Part shown: positions 63,309 to 64,000 of the stretch, piece after piece | Position numbering within the stretch: the first letter of the stretch is position 1 | Layout: every line of letters begins with the position of its first letter | Assembly (NCBI RefSeq): GCF_003584565.2 | Contig: NZ_CP031010.1 | Location: forward strand, 1,116,001-1,180,000 | Source: Alteromonas sp. RKMC-009 | GTDB lineage: Bacteria > Pseudomonadota > Gammaproteobacteria > Enterobacterales > Alteromonadaceae | Reading direction: 5' to 3' | Length of the DNA: 64,000 nucleotides | Program-made: the position numbers and the translations under genes | Notes under the pieces: model-generated | Databases searched by the model: none | Seen by the model: only the letters and a program-made list of their open reading frames with translations | Told to the model about the DNA's origin: nothing

Positions 63309-64000
63309 TTAATGACAGCTGCTTTGCATATTATTGCCGGAAAACCACTTGTCCTTCGCTGCCTGCCAGCTGTTACGTACCATCAGTGCGCCGAGCACTA
63401 CCGCACACAATGCGTAAAAGGCATTTACTGTTTCGCCGTGATGGTGGGCTCCCTCACCGGTGGGGATAAAAGATTGCCAGTTAAATGCCTCCACCGCCGC
63501 ATTCAGCAGGTAACCCAAACCGATGCTGGCTGTGAGAATGCAGAACAAATAGATGATAAGAGAGCGGCGGCCGAGTTCGCGGCCAATCATGCCCATGGTA
63601 GAAATATTGGTTGCCGGACCTGCAAGCAAAAACACCAGGATCGCACCGGGTGACAGGCCTGCAGACAGGAACCCAACGGCAAGAGGTGTTGATGCCGTTG
63701 CACAGATATACATAGGGATCCCGATCAGCGCCATGACCAGCATAGCCAGAAAACCATCGCCCCATTGGGTCAGAAAAGATACCGGTACCCAGGTCTGAAT
63801 GGCTGCAGCCAGCGTAAGGCCAATGAGTAACCACATGGTGATATCTTCCAGTAGTTTACCTGTAGCGAACTGCCAGATTTGAACGACTTTATTCTCTTTT
63901 TCTGATTCGACCTGAGTTGAGCTGCAACAGGAAGACGTTTCTGCAGGTGCCGGTGTAGTGACTTTCGTGTCACAGCAACTATTTTGCGCTGCAGGCTTTT
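63309..64000 (-). CDS. SO_0444-family Cu/Zn efflux permease, 3' part (runs off the window)
   Basis: The frame is open from the stop at 63309 to the window edge, giving about 230 residues. The C-terminal half has membrane segments with IGIPMYICATASTPLAVGFL, LSPGAILVFLLAGPATNISTMG and a histidine patch (GAHHHGET). The part upstream of 63836 continues in frame as a hydrophilic linker with paired cysteines (NSCCDTK, SSCCSST), typical of this family and probably metal-binding. The ATG at 63836 is therefore internal and the real start lies beyond 64000. It likely exports a metal ion or a metalloid. Confidence 0.85.
   Translation of the reverse strand, partial: KPAAQNSCCDTKVTTPAPAETSSCCSSTQVESEKENKVVQIWQFATGKLLEDITMWLLIGLTLAAAIQTWVPVSFLTQWGDGFLAMLVMALIGIPMYICATASTPLAVGFLSAGLSPGAILVFLLAGPATNISTMGMIGRELGRRSLIIYLFCILTASIGLGYLLNAAVEAFNWQSFIPTGEGAHHHGETVNAFYALCAVVLGALMVRNSWQAAKDKWFSGNNMQSSCH

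Overview
The window looks like chromosomal DNA from a marine gammaproteobacterium of the Alteromonadales, most likely Alteromonas or a close relative. The grounds are the gene families and their combinations: a TonB receptor / SapC / cupin / tryptophan-halogenase cluster, an AggA/BpfA-type adhesin export locus, a NorR-Hmp pair and DUF885. This is a judgement from protein families; no 16S or other marker is present. I saw no tRNA, rRNA or CRISPR.

Layout. (1) 1-9.1 kb is a scarred region. An 825-bp segment (3' part of an HPP-family gene plus the start of a UvrA2-like gene) occurs twice in direct orientation at 74-898 and 6972-7796, about 97% identical. Relics of one insertion-sequence terminus lie at or near its breakpoints, next to a cydB remnant. 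Between the copies sit rnk-gdhA, flavohemoglobin hmp and its divergent regulator norR, with two palindromic NorR-type sites and a sigma54-type promoter, then the intact HPP gene. An IS481-type element (7944-9083) closes the region. (2) 9.1-13.7 kb holds a PaaI-like thioesterase, a collapsed GNAT gene, two medium-chain oxidoreductases and an SDR, with a divergent LysR regulator. (3) 14-17.8 kb is housekeeping: yigZ, an M24 peptidase and a DUF885 hydrolase.

(4) 17.9-47.8 kb is dominated by c-di-GMP signalling and adhesion. It opens with a GGDEF-EAL protein, a CheB-CheR-PAS protein and a PAS protein with a degenerate GGDEF-like domain. A 3576-residue adhesin on the minus strand follows, carrying an N-terminal TAAG motif as cut by LapG. 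Divergent from it is a run of nine genes: TolC-OmpA fusion, LapB-like ABC exporter, LapC-like adaptor, LuxR regulator, histidine kinase, REC/HD-GYP-like regulator, second histidine kinase, LapD-like receptor and LapG-like protease. The expected logic is that high c-di-GMP lets LapD hold LapG so the adhesin stays on the surface, and low c-di-GMP releases LapG, which clips it. The two kinases and the regulator embedded among these genes are the least familiar part and the best candidate for something undescribed.

(5) 47.9-52.8 kb is sbcD-sbcC. (6) 52.8-62.9 kb is a nutrient-uptake module: a ROK repressor lacking its zinc motif, an 822-bp control region with a 25-bp perfect palindrome just upstream of a candidate promoter, then a TonB-dependent receptor, SapC, a JmjC-like cupin and two flavin-dependent halogenases. 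(7) The end holds a DUF3703 gene and the 3' part of an SO_0444-type metal efflux permease that runs off the window.
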